Part shown: positions 13,879 to 21,271 of the stretch, one piece after another | How positions within the stretch are numbered: the first letter of the stretch is position 1 | Layout: every line of letters begins with the position of its first letter | DNA from: Puniceicoccales bacterium | GTDB lineage: Bacteria; Verrucomicrobiota; Verrucomicrobiia; Opitutales; LL51 | Direction of reading: 5' to 3' | Assembly (NCBI GenBank): GCA_031278845.1 | Contig: JAITJQ010000037.1 | Coordinates: 1 to 21,271, forward strand | DNA length: 21,271 bases | The notes under the pieces: generated by a model | The model's input: the letters and a program-made list of their open reading frames with translations, nothing else | What the model was told of the DNA's origin: nothing | Databases searched by the model: none | Translations under genes and position numbers: made by a program

Positions 13879-15372
13879 TCAATAAGACTTCGACCAGACG
13901 ACTTTTTGGGAGGTGGGTTTGCCTGTAAATGCACAAACTCCCATTGGATTTTTATCCGTATCATCGGCTAAAATGCAGCGAATTGTTACGCTAAATTGTT
14001 CTTTCATGGCCTCTTCTAGGGGCCGATTCTCCTCAAAAAATGTTACCGCATAGCCTCCCTGGTTCTCGAAAAATTCAGCAAATTCTTCCTTTGAAGTTAT
14101 TTGTTTCGTATTTTGTTCCCGAAAGGCGCGTGCCCGTTCCAACATTCCACTTTGGATTTGGGCTAGCTCCTGTTCGAGATTTTGAATAAATTCTTCGATC
14201 GGTATAGTATACTTCTCCATGGTGTAGCGGCGTAAAATGGAAACGGAATTTTTTTCCCGATCGCGGGGTCCGATTTCCACAATCAGCGGCACACCTTTTT
14301 TAATCCACTCCCATTTTTTTACGCCGCCATTGAGGTTGCGCCCATCGATGTGGATTCCTATGGGGCAATCGTTATAGCAAGTTTTTTCGACCTGTGCTCT
14401 TATTTGCGCACAGTATTCCCGAACGGTACTTTCATCTTTTTCGTGATGAATAATGGGTAAAATGACGACGTGCTGCGGAGTTAGGCGTGGCGGTAAAATT
14501 AGGCCATCGTCATCGGAATGGGTCATGATCAATCCACCAATGAGCCGAGTCGAAACACCCCAGGATGACGTCCACGCGTATTGATTTTCTCCGTTACGCC
14601 CCACAAATTGAATGTTAGAAGATTGAGCAAAATTTTGCCCTAGGAAGTGCGATGTCCCGGCCTGTAACGATTTCCGATCCTGCATCATCGCCTCGATACA
14701 GAGTGTTTTCACAGCACCGGGAAAGCGTTCCATCTCCGTCTTTTCGCCACAGAGAACTGGCATTGCCATATAACTTTCGGCAAATTCGCGATAACATTCC
14801 AGCATTTTTTCCGTTTCCGCTTCCGCTTCCGCACGCGTTTCATGGGCGGTGTGGCCTTCCTGCCACAGAAATTCCGACGTCCGCAAAAATAGACGCGTCC
14901 GCATTTCCCAACGCACGACGTTCGCCCACTGGTTGATGAGAATTGGCAAATCGCGGTAGGAGTGGACCCAGCGGGAGAAGGATTCGCCGATAATGGTTTC
15001 CGAAGTGGGACGGACAATGAGCGGTTCCTCCAGGGGCGAAGCGGGAATCAATTTGCCCCGATCATCCGCCTGTAATCGCGTATGTGTTACGATAGCACAT
15101 TCCTTTGCAAATCCTTCGACGTGTGTCGCCTCGCTTTCCAAATGTTTTAGCGGAATAAATAGGGGAAAGTAAGCATTTTGGTGGCCTGTTTTTTTGAACA
15201 TATCATCCAGAATACGCTGCATATTTTCCCAAATCGCATACCCCCAAGGTTTGATGACCATACATCCGCGGACATCGCTATTTTCAGCCAAATCGGCCTC
15301 CTTAATTACCTGCTGGTACCACTCCGGAAAATTTTCCGAACGCAACGGCGTTATGCCCGATCCCTTAACCAT
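13879..15372 (-). CDS. proS: Prolyl-tRNA synthetase, short archaeal/eukaryotic-like type
   Basis: It charges tRNA-Pro with proline in the cytoplasm. The 497 residues lack the large editing insertion of the common roughly 570-residue bacterial form and match the shorter archaeal/eukaryotic-like group found in some bacteria. Visible signatures are KPWGYAIWE (41-49), HVEGFAKE near 84, class II motif 2 context RPTSETII (121-128) and RWEMRTR (154-160), SEFLWQEGHTAHE (166-178), and the motif 3 region STRLIGGLIMTHSDDDGL. The anticodon-binding domain and the family's terminal domain follow, ending in VVWSKSY; an aromatic-Ser-Tyr end is typical. GGAAGG lies just before the ATG at 15372. Genes on both sides are unrelated. 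Confidence 0.95.
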   Translation of the reverse strand: MVKGSGITPLRSENFPEWYQQVIKEADLAENSDVRGCMVIKPWGYAIWENMQRILDDMFKKTGHQNAYFPLFIPLKHLESEATHVEGFAKECAIVTHTRLQADDRGKLIPASPLEEPLIVRPTSETIIGESFSRWVHSYRDLPILINQWANVVRWEMRTRLFLRTSEFLWQEGHTAHETRAEAEAETEKMLECYREFAESYMAMPVLCGEKTEMERFPGAVKTLCIEAMMQDRKSLQAGTSHFLGQNFAQSSNIQFVGRNGENQYAWTSSWGVSTRLIGGLIMTHSDDDGLILPPRLTPQHVVILPIIHHEKDESTVREYCAQIRAQVEKTCYNDCPIGIHIDGRNLNGGVKKWEWIKKGVPLIVEIGPRDREKNSVSILRRYTMEKYTIPIEEFIQNLEQELAQIQSGMLERARAFREQNTKQITSKEEFAEFFENQGGYAVTFFEENRPLEEAMKEQFSVTIRCILADDTDKNPMGVCAFTGKPTSQKVVWSKSY

Positions 15373-15424
15373 TTCCCTTCCATATTAATTGCCGCTGCCG
15401 TCGCAATGTTTTTTTACTACCGCT

Positions 15425-16762
15425 TTATGACCCGTCATTCAATAATCCCTTATTGCGAAGGATTTGGATAAAGTCCTCCGCATTTTTTGAATCCGGAATA
15501 TTTGACAATGTATTCCATATTTCCCTTACAAAATCTTCATCCAAAGAATTTTTCACAATCTCTTCAATTTCATCGTCTTCAATCTCCCTACCTTTAACAA
15601 AACTCCTTATAAGTCCCTTTAGAATACCAATCATTTCGCCTTTAGCTCGACCTTCTTCCAGGCCTTCCTGCTTTTTACTTGCTTCAACCTCGTCAAGTAT
15701 CCTATTGGCATCAAAAATTTTACCAACTTCTCCTTTGAAATCGTCTTGATTTACTTTACCCATTTTTAAAACTTCCAGAGCATTTTCCACTTCTTTCGAT
15801 TGGACCTTCGAAGGCACTATGTAATATTCCTTATGGTCGGGATTTTCTGTAGCCCACCATCGAACGCCCAATAATTTTAGCCATTCTTTTCCAATCTGAC
15901 CAATTTTACATCCATTAACTATCTCTATATCCTTTCCGGCTAAAATATCGTTCACAGACGTTTGCAAACCAATCATCGGATGTAAATCCATGCTCTCTTT
16001 TTCTTCTGGAGCTGCAATCAGCCCTCCCGTTTGTGGATCTCTTACTAACCTTCCTATTTTTGTTTCTTCCACAGTATTTTTAGTAAAATAACCGAGAAAA
16101 GCTATTACACGAGCATTTTTGTCGGATCGCTTTAATTGTTTTTGATAATCCAAAAACCTTTTGATCGGATCTCCGACATTCCTTCGCTGCATCTCTATAT
16201 CAAAATAAAGAACGTAACGTATTTCCTTCTCTTGATCTGGATATTCGACCGTACACTTGCATACAATATTACAGCGTAACTCTGTTATAGCATTTTCTCT
16301 TTCTGAGTTTGTTCTAATTTTTCAGTAGTTAATATCGCTCCATCTATAATTTCTATCGAAACAATGCGCTCTTTACTTTCATCATTATCCGCTTGAGGAT
16401 AAACCAAACTGTTCAATAATGAAATCAACCTTTTATTAGCATTGCCAGGAGAAGCTAAATCATTTTCTCCAGCGTTATCCATTCCTAGAAACAATGACTT
16501 AAACGTTAAATCATAATGTTGGATTGGCAATGCAAATGCCTGACCCGCGTTCGCAATGCCCATTTCCAACAAAAAAATCGCAGGCCCAATTTCTCTTGAT
16601 CTTGATTATATACGGCTTTCGCGCCCTTAGAAAAAGCGACTCTTTCGGAATTCTCTCTTCCCTACTTCCGTGCCGCCTACTACTAGCTAATAAACTAATC
16701 GGGTCTAAAGCCAAGCCACATAATAGCAACATACAAAATTTAATAAGATTATTTTTTAACAT
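15425..16762 (-). pseudogene. Frameshifted Rpn-like PD-(D/E)XK nuclease/transposase with signal-like N-terminus
   Basis: Three frames join into one protein of about 446 codons. Part 1 (from the ATG at 16762, GGAGG 5 nt upstream) gives a hydrophobic signal-like start, MLKNNLIKFCMLLLCGLALD. In a run of seven T near 16585 the phase shifts by one. Part 2 (to about 16300) carries YDLTFKSLFLG and LLNSLVY, typical of the N-terminus of the PDDEXK_2/Rpn family. Near 16290-16310 the phase shifts back, and part 3 reads RYVLYFDIEMQRR, the nuclease core, then a long region ending with a Glu/Lys/Gly-rich stretch (QEGLEEGRAKGEM) typical of these proteins. Parts 1 and 3 are in the same phase, so two compensating indels would explain it: real decay or assembly errors. 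The signal-like N-terminus joined to such a nuclease is unusual and may instead be a separate short gene. Confidence 0.7.
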
Positions 16763-16767
16763 TGAAA

Positions 16768-16772
16768 CCTCC
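16768..16772 (-). promoter_or_regulatory. Strong Shine-Dalgarno site before the signal-like N-terminus
   Basis: GGAGG on the minus strand, 5 nt before the ATG at 16762. It fixes that start rather than a GTG four codons upstream, which overlaps the site. Confidence 0.7.
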
Positions 16773-16848
16773 ACTTTGGATCTAAGCCCAAATAATTAAA
16801 ATGATCATGTCAAGAAAAAAATTAAGTAAAAATGACGACCCAATTACT

Positions 16849-19551
16849 TCAGCTCACCGACGAGAGCTTCGAAAATACCGCCTCCAGTTCTTTCCTTTTG
16901 GCTATATTCTCAGCCAATAAATCTCTCGCTCCCCCAATGATTTCCTGGGGCGCACGCGCTAGAAAATCTTTGTCTTGTAACTTCTTTTGATTCATCTCGA
17001 TGAGCCGATCAAGCTGCTCGAGCTCTCGCCCTAAACGCCCCTTTTCTTCTACCATGTCGAGACTACCCGTATCCATGTAGATAGACCCCAGTGCCACAAC
17101 CGTCGTCGGTAACTGTAACGCCTCCGCCGTTTCGTCAAAAAATTGCGTCAATAATAAATATTTTATATCGCGTCGATGGCGATCGATTATTTCCTTTGCC
17201 AACGGATCCGCTTTGAAGTAAAATCTTACATCCCGACGGGATGCCAAACCAAATTGCGCCCTTAATGCCCGTACCGCAACCACTAGTTCCCGAACACGTT
17301 CAACCTCTTCGATCCATTCCGCCATTTTTCCGAAATCGATCCGGGATAAATCGCAGCGTAATTCGTCACCACTTTCTAACAATTCCTCACCTAAAAATTT
17401 TTCCCCATAGCCGTGCCCCTGCCAAAGTTCCTCCGTAACAAATGGAATAAATGGATGAAACAATAGTAATAATTGGCGCAGAATGAGGTCGTGTACCGCC
17501 CAAACGGTTTCGTTGGTACGCATTTTTGAAATTTCGATGTACCAGTCGCAGTAGTCGCTCCAAAAGAAGGTATGTAAAATTTGTAGGGCCCGGCTAAATT
17601 CGTAGTCCGCCATCATGCGCTCGAATTCGTTCATCGTTCCCAATAGCTTGCCCAAAATGGCTCCATCGTCCACCTCCAAAGTACTACTATCGATACGTCT
17701 CACGATCGCCGCTAGAGAACTGCGATCGCCTTCCATGCCACCCTGCTGGCGAAACCGAAAGGAATTCCATAGCTTCGTGCAAAGTTTTCTCCCCTGAGCA
17801 ACGCGATCCTCTGAAAATAAAATATCCTGACCGTTGGGCGCCATCGATAATAAACCGATACGCACACCATCCGCTCCATACTGCTCGATGAGATCCAGGG
17901 GATCCGGCGAGTTACCTAAACTTTTTGACATCTTTCGCCCGATGGAATCGCGAATAATACCCGTAAAATAGACGTTTCTAAAGGGAATGCGCCGGCGTAT
18001 CTCGTCATCGGATAGCGCTTTTTCTCCGTCGCCGAGCAAACTTAATCCCGACATAATCATCCGCGCTACCCAGAAAAAAATGATATCGGGTCCCGTAACG
18101 AGATCCGCCGTGGGATAAAAATAATCGAAACCCATCTCCTCCATCGCCCCTCCATCGGGCCAGCCCAGTGTCGCCAGCGGCCAAATGGCCGAGGAAAACC
18201 ACGTGTCCAATACGTCTTCGTCCTGCTCCCAATTTTCGGGATCCTCCGGTCCGTCGACCGATACGTGCCAGTTCTGCGGCTCATTGCGATCCGTACCTTT
18301 TCGATACCACACCGGAATGCGATGTCCCCACCACAGCTGCCGACTAATACACCAGTCCTTAATATTGTCCAGCCAATGGGTATAAGTCTTCTCCCAGCGC
18401 TCCGGCCGAAAGCAAATAAATCCCCTTTGGACCGCCCATTTGGCTTCTTCCACACAGGGGTACTTCAAAAACCACTGCTCCGAAAGCATGGGCTCCACGG
18501 GTACGTTGGCCCGCTCCGAAAACCCAACATTGTTGACATAGTTCTCCTCCTTTACAAGAAGGCCGTTTTCCTTCAAATACTCCCCTACCCTTTTACGCGC
18601 TTCGAAGCGATCCATTCCCGCAAATTCCGGTCCTGCCAAGTGGTTCAATTTTCCATTTTTATCGATTACGCCGATGGCCGCCAATCCGTGGCGCTGGCCG
18701 ATCTCGAAATCCACCTCATCGTGGGCCGGCGTTATTTTTAACGCTCCCGTTCCGAAGTCTTTCAATACCGCTTCATCGGCGATGATCGGAATGGATTCCC
18801 GCAGGATGGGGCGCCAGCAATGGAGCCCTATAAAATCTTGGTAGCGTTCATCGGCGGGATATACGGCGACTGCCACATCGCCCATGATCGTTTCCGGACG
18901 CGTCGTCGCGACGGTGATGAAGGTGCCGGGTTTTTCGACGATTTCATATTTAACATAATAGAGAATTGAATTTTGCTCGCGCATGATGACTTCTTCGTCA
19001 CTGAGCGCGGTCATACTCACCGGGCACCAATTGATCAGTCGCGATCCCCTATAAATGTATCCCCGCCGATACCATTCCACGAATGTGGCGAGTACGACAC
19101 GGTAGTAATCGGGATCGAAGGTATATTTCAGGGCGGACCAGTCGCAGGAGACGCCCAGTTTTTTGAGTTGATCAAGGATAATATTACCATGTTTTTCGCG
19201 CCATTTTCGGGCGAGATCAAGGAAGGCTTCGCGGCCGACATCGTGCCGCGTTTTATTTTCTTTGGCCAGTTCTTTTTCCACTTTAATTTGGAGGGAAATT
19301 CCGGCGTGATCGGTACCGGGAATCCAGAATACGGATCGATTTTTCTGTCTCGCTCGGCGAATGAGGACGTCCTGGATCGTATTATTAAGGATATGGCCCA
19401 TGTGGAGGATTCCGGTCACGTTGGGCGGAGGAATAAGGATAGTATAGGCGGTTTTATCCGGGGAAATTTTTCGTCTAAAAAGGTCATTTTCGAGCCATTT
19501 CGCGTACCATTTCCATTCCAAATTGCCGGGCGAATAGGAGACTGTAATCAT
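16849..19551 (-). CDS. valS: Valyl-tRNA synthetase
   Basis: This class I synthetase charges tRNA-Val and edits misactivated threonine. The 900 residues fit bacterial ValRS. The HIGH-type motif reads HMGH (50-53) in PPPNVTGILHMGH. The editing domain has VATTRPETIMGD. The catalytic core shows CISRQLWWGHRIPVWY and DVLDTWFSSAIWPLATLGWP, and the KMSKS motif appears as GRKMSKSLGN at about residue 540. The anticodon-binding region follows, then a C-terminal coiled-coil arm rich in Leu/Lys/Glu (about 840-895), as in most bacterial ValRS. The ATG at 19551 has only a weak leader. Next to it are the Rpn-like pseudogene (downstream) and a divergent secreted-protein gene (upstream). Confidence 0.97.
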   Translation of the reverse strand: MITVSYSPGNLEWKWYAKWLENDLFRRKISPDKTAYTILIPPPNVTGILHMGHILNNTIQDVLIRRARQKNRSVFWIPGTDHAGISLQIKVEKELAKENKTRHDVGREAFLDLARKWREKHGNIILDQLKKLGVSCDWSALKYTFDPDYYRVVLATFVEWYRRGYIYRGSRLINWCPVSMTALSDEEVIMREQNSILYYVKYEIVEKPGTFITVATTRPETIMGDVAVAVYPADERYQDFIGLHCWRPILRESIPIIADEAVLKDFGTGALKITPAHDEVDFEIGQRHGLAAIGVIDKNGKLNHLAGPEFAGMDRFEARKRVGEYLKENGLLVKEENYVNNVGFSERANVPVEPMLSEQWFLKYPCVEEAKWAVQRGFICFRPERWEKTYTHWLDNIKDWCISRQLWWGHRIPVWYRKGTDRNEPQNWHVSVDGPEDPENWEQDEDVLDTWFSSAIWPLATLGWPDGGAMEEMGFDYFYPTADLVTGPDIIFFWVARMIMSGLSLLGDGEKALSDDEIRRRIPFRNVYFTGIIRDSIGRKMSKSLGNSPDPLDLIEQYGADGVRIGLLSMAPNGQDILFSEDRVAQGRKLCTKLWNSFRFRQQGGMEGDRSSLAAIVRRIDSSTLEVDDGAILGKLLGTMNEFERMMADYEFSRALQILHTFFWSDYCDWYIEISKMRTNETVWAVHDLILRQLLLLFHPFIPFVTEELWQGHGYGEKFLGEELLESGDELRCDLSRIDFGKMAEWIEEVERVRELVVAVRALRAQFGLASRRDVRFYFKADPLAKEIIDRHRRDIKYLLLTQFFDETAEALQLPTTVVALGSIYMDTGSLDMVEEKGRLGRELEQLDRLIEMNQKKLQDKDFLARAPQEIIGGARDLLAENIAKRKELEAVFSKLSSVS

Positions 19552-19691
19552 ATTTGAAAGAATTTGATAATTGGAATTTTGGAAATTAAAAGTATAAAAA
19601 AGCGTTTATGAAAGGAAATGGGTTGCCATTCGATCTTCGGGGAAATTTTTTCAGAAAAAACTACTTGACATATTAAAATATTTCAACAATC

Positions 19692-19698
19692 GGAGGGG
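19692..19698 (+). promoter_or_regulatory. Shine-Dalgarno site in front of an AUA start
   Basis: GGAGGGG at 19692-19698 lies about 6 nt (from GGAGG) before ATA at 19703-19705. TTGACA occurs at 19666-19671, but no clear -10 box is placed correctly after it. Confidence 0.55.
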
Positions 19699-19702
19699 AC
19701 AT

Positions 19703-20230
19703 ATAAAAAATACAAAATTATCATTAACATTCTTTTTATTAACTACGTCGTATGGTGCCCATGCGAGTTTCCATTGGTTCGCGGATATTCCCGAACTATT
19801 GTCCCTGGAAGATATTGAGAAAATCTCTTTCGGCGTGTCTATTCCGCGCCCATCCCGTCCATTCAATGAGAACCCTGCACCTTCGGATCCCACGGGTGTT
19901 TCTTTCAATGGAAGAATATTTTACTTTCACGATATGAATACAAAGCGTGCGATCGTAGAAGCATTAACGGTACAGTACGAAAACCTCGACATAGATGTCA
20001 TTCAGCATCTAGCGATTACCCGAGAAGATTTTGACAATCTCGATGCATTAGATTATGATAAACCATCCGGAAAGTATCTACTAAAAATCAAAGAGGGACG
20101 GCCTACACTGGAACTTTTGAGGTTTGCGCTTATTATCTTACTAAGAGAACTGGGTGAGGCTTTAAGGGTATCGGACGAAGAGATTTTAGAAAAAATTAAT
20201 TCATTACTAGAATTGGAGCCCACTAAATAG
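19703..20230 (+). CDS. Small secreted protein, unknown, probable AUA start
   Basis: I do not recognise the family. The frame is open from a TGA at 19667 to the TAG at 20228-20230. The first ATG, GTG or TTG in frame is a TTG at 19799, but 32 in-frame codons before it read as a complete signal peptide: I-KNTKLSLTFFLLTTSYGAHA, then SFHWFADIPEL. The only codon suitable for starting this is ATA at 19703, placed correctly behind GGAGGGG. This gives 175 residues. The mature part is acidic and helical-looking, with RFALIILLRELGEAL near the end and a Leu/Glu-rich tail. Either AUA is used as a rare start, or an ATG has mutated and expression is lowered. It lies upstream of ffs on the same strand and diverges from valS. 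Confidence 0.6.
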   Translation: MKNTKLSLTFFLLTTSYGAHASFHWFADIPELLSLEDIEKISFGVSIPRPSRPFNENPAPSDPTGVSFNGRIFYFHDMNTKRAIVEALTVQYENLDIDVIQHLAITREDFDNLDALDYDKPSGKYLLKIKEGRPTLELLRFALIILLRELGEALRVSDEEILEKINSLLELEPTK

Positions 20231-20290
20231 TGGTAAGATAGAAAGCGTTTATTTTTCGGGGGTTACCTAAAAAATGAAACTTATTTTGGC

Positions 20291-20317
20291 TTGACAGTGT
20301 ATGTAATGATCTAGAAT
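20291..20317 (+). promoter_or_regulatory. Promoter of the SRP RNA gene
   Basis: Perfect TTGACA (20291-20296) and TAGAAT (20312-20317) with a 15-nt spacer. Transcription would begin near 20324-20327, which agrees with the predicted 5' end of the RNA. Confidence 0.65.
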
Positions 20318-20324
20318 AAGCAGT

Positions 20325-20422
20325 GGACTGGGTACTATGCGACTTAGAGCCGGCTAACTCCGCCAGGTCTGGAAGGAAGCAACGGTCGTCAGGCATCGGG
20401 TGCGCCGTAGACTACCTAGTCT
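20325..20422 (+). ncRNA. ffs: Signal recognition particle RNA (4.5S type)
   Basis: This RNA binds Ffh and helps target nascent membrane and secreted proteins. The conserved domain IV apex is present: CCAGGTCTGGAAGGAAGCAA, with the GGAA tetraloop and the AGCA side of the symmetric loop. The ends pair: ACTGGGTA near 20327 with TACCTAGT at 20413-20420. The length of about 98 nt and the lack of an Alu domain mark it as the short bacterial form. It is flanked by a promoter upstream and a T-run terminator downstream. The exact ends are estimated from pairing. Confidence 0.93.
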
Positions 20423-20440
20423 TTTTTATTTTTTATTTTT
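20411..20440 (+). terminator. Terminator of the SRP RNA
   Basis: The closing strand of the RNA stem (ACTACCTAGT) is followed directly by a T-rich tract, 20421-20440, as in a factor-independent terminator that uses the RNA's own stem. Confidence 0.65.
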
Positions 20441-20598
20441 AGAGCTTTTTTCCACTTTAAGCGGAGCAGTTTCGTTTCGGGCCTAAATATTTTGAAAAAT
20501 TTCCATTTACAGCGGATTTATTTTATCAACTAGCAATCGCGTAAAAAATTTATTTAAGATTTTTCGTAAATTCACTATAACCTCATAAGGATGGTTTT

Positions 20599-21068
20599 AT
20601 GGATACTATAGGTGAGGGTGGGAATGATTATTTGGAAGCACTTCGAGGCTTTGCCGGGAATTGGACATCGAAGGGGCAGAGACGAAAAACGTCGGAGAGC
20701 TGATGGCGCTCCTAAGAAATGCCTAAATAACGGCCACCGGCAATACGATCAAAGTAAAGATAGGCGAAAGATCCGATGTTGAGCCAAAGACTCTTGGGAA
20801 CGCTGAAAAACTGAATAGCGCAATACTAAGCGCATGTGGCAACAATGCAGAAATTAAAACGCTTCTAAGGAAAGAAGATGTCAAGACACGTGCCCTTATA
20901 TACACTGCATTTATGAAGTTTGATCCTGGAGAAAAAGTTTTGCAAGAGCAAAATAAAGATGGCTTTACACTGTTAACTAAGGCTGCATTCAGTGATGATC
21001 TTAAAGCTTTGCAGGCTATAATCGATGCCTTTGGAGAGAATAAAACAGCTTTGAAAGGGATCCTGTAG
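20599..21068 (+). pseudogene. Decayed ankyrin-like repeat protein gene
   Basis: AAGGA at 20587-20591 precedes an ATG at 20599 that opens MDTIGEGGNDYLEALRGFAG. The phase then shifts near 20660. The continuing frame reads ELDIEGAETKNVGELMALL and meets a TAA at 20724-20726. After that it stays open for 113 codons to a TAG at 21066-21068. The last part, NKDGFTLLTKAAFSDDLKAL, matches the ankyrin pattern (D-x-x-G-x-T-x-L-x-x-A-A). Only one clear repeat and a second poor one remain. The 3' end stops where the hairpin cluster begins, so the original gene was probably longer and was cut there. Ankyrin proteins are common effectors in intracellular bacteria; this copy is probably dead. Confidence 0.6.
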
Positions 21069-21094
21069 CGGCAAGATGGCAGTGGCGAAACAGC

Positions 21095-21115
21095 CCCCGC
21101 GGCGAAGCCGCGGGG
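21095..21115. repeat. Perfect hairpin 1, GAA loop
   Basis: CCCCGCGGC, loop GAA, GCCGCGGGG: a 9-bp perfect GC stem, 26 bases after the ankyrin-like remnant. Confidence 0.9.
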
Positions 21116-21147
21116 CAGGTCTAAAAAAGAAAAAAAGAAAAAAAGAA

Positions 21148-21169
21148 TCCAGGGGATCCATCCCTTGGA
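21148..21169. repeat. Hairpin 2, TCCA loop
   Basis: TCCAGGGGA, loop TCCA, TCCCTTGGA: a 9-bp stem with one G-T pair, preceded by an A/G-only tract (about 21123-21146). Confidence 0.7.
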
Positions 21170-21178
21170 CCTGGGTTT

Positions 21179-21217
21179 GCGGTTTGATCCAGTGGCGACG
21201 CCACTGGATCAAACCGC
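21179..21217. repeat. Perfect hairpin 3, GAC loop
   Basis: An 18-bp perfect stem beginning GCGGTTTGATCC, with loop GAC at 21197-21199. Confidence 0.95.
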
Positions 21218-21238
21218 TAAGCAAAAAAGACCCTAACG

Positions 21239-21271
21239 GCCGAGCCCGGCGCAGAATGCGCCGGGCTCGGC
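21239..21271. repeat. Perfect hairpin 4, GAA loop, at the window edge
   Basis: A 15-bp perfect stem, GCCGAGCCCGGCGCA, with loop GAA at 21254-21256. It may extend beyond the window. Confidence 0.93.

Noticed and set aside
14652..14936. Plus-strand open frame opposite proS
   Set aside because: Antisense to conserved class II synthetase motifs; no signals of its own.
18265..19557. Plus-strand open frames opposite valS
   Set aside because: Shadows of the ValRS editing and catalytic regions.
19651..19908. Minus-strand open frame of 85 codons upstream of valS
   Set aside because: It overlaps the signal peptide of the plus-strand gene and has no motif or ribosome site.

Overview
The window looks like a piece of a host-associated Verrucomicrobiota (PVC group) genome. 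The main evidence is the GyrB sequence, whose N-terminal ATPase region and TOPRIM surroundings read like PVC gyrases. A short bacterial-type SRP RNA and an archaeal/eukaryotic-like short prolyl-tRNA synthetase are compatible with this but not diagnostic. The assignment is inference from memory of families, not a search. Core genes are single and scattered: an orphan murG far from any division and cell-wall cluster, and lone gyrB, proS and valS. Secreted proteins, an ankyrin-like remnant, a broken Rpn-type nuclease and a Myb-like domain point to an intracellular or symbiotic lifestyle.

Layout. 1-1649 (-): an L-lactate permease family gene whose 3' end leaves the window. 1650-1960: a gap with an odd near-copy of the gyrB tail. 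1961-4453 (-): gyrB. 4525-12107 (-): an accessory island. It holds a small acidic protein, a one-domain and a two-domain member of a protein family I do not recognise, a small secreted protein with a Myb/SANT-like domain, and a signal-peptide gene running into a roughly 1 kb His/Gly/Pro repeat array with several frameshifts. 12674-13771 (+): murG. 13879-15372 (-): proS. 15425-16762 (-): a frameshifted signal peptide plus PD-(D/E)XK (Rpn-like) pseudogene. 16849-19551 (-): valS. 19703-20230 (+): a small secreted protein that appears to begin at an AUA codon behind a strong Shine-Dalgarno site. About 20325-20420 (+): SRP RNA (ffs). 20599-21068 (+): a decayed ankyrin-like gene. 21095-21271: four hairpins in a row, three of them perfect with 3-nt GAA or GAC loops.

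How it fits together. The housekeeping genes cover DNA topology, peptidoglycan synthesis, tRNA charging, protein targeting and lactate uptake. The island genes share a TATAAT -10 box very close to their start codons, and the two paralogues share about 70 bp of nearly identical upstream sequence. They are therefore probably expressed as separate but similar units. The best candidate for something undescribed is this island: large, Ser/Pro-rich-headed paralogues without signal peptides, beside secreted small proteins, one of which carries a eukaryotic-type DNA-binding fold. An effector role is inference; no secretion machinery is visible in the window.
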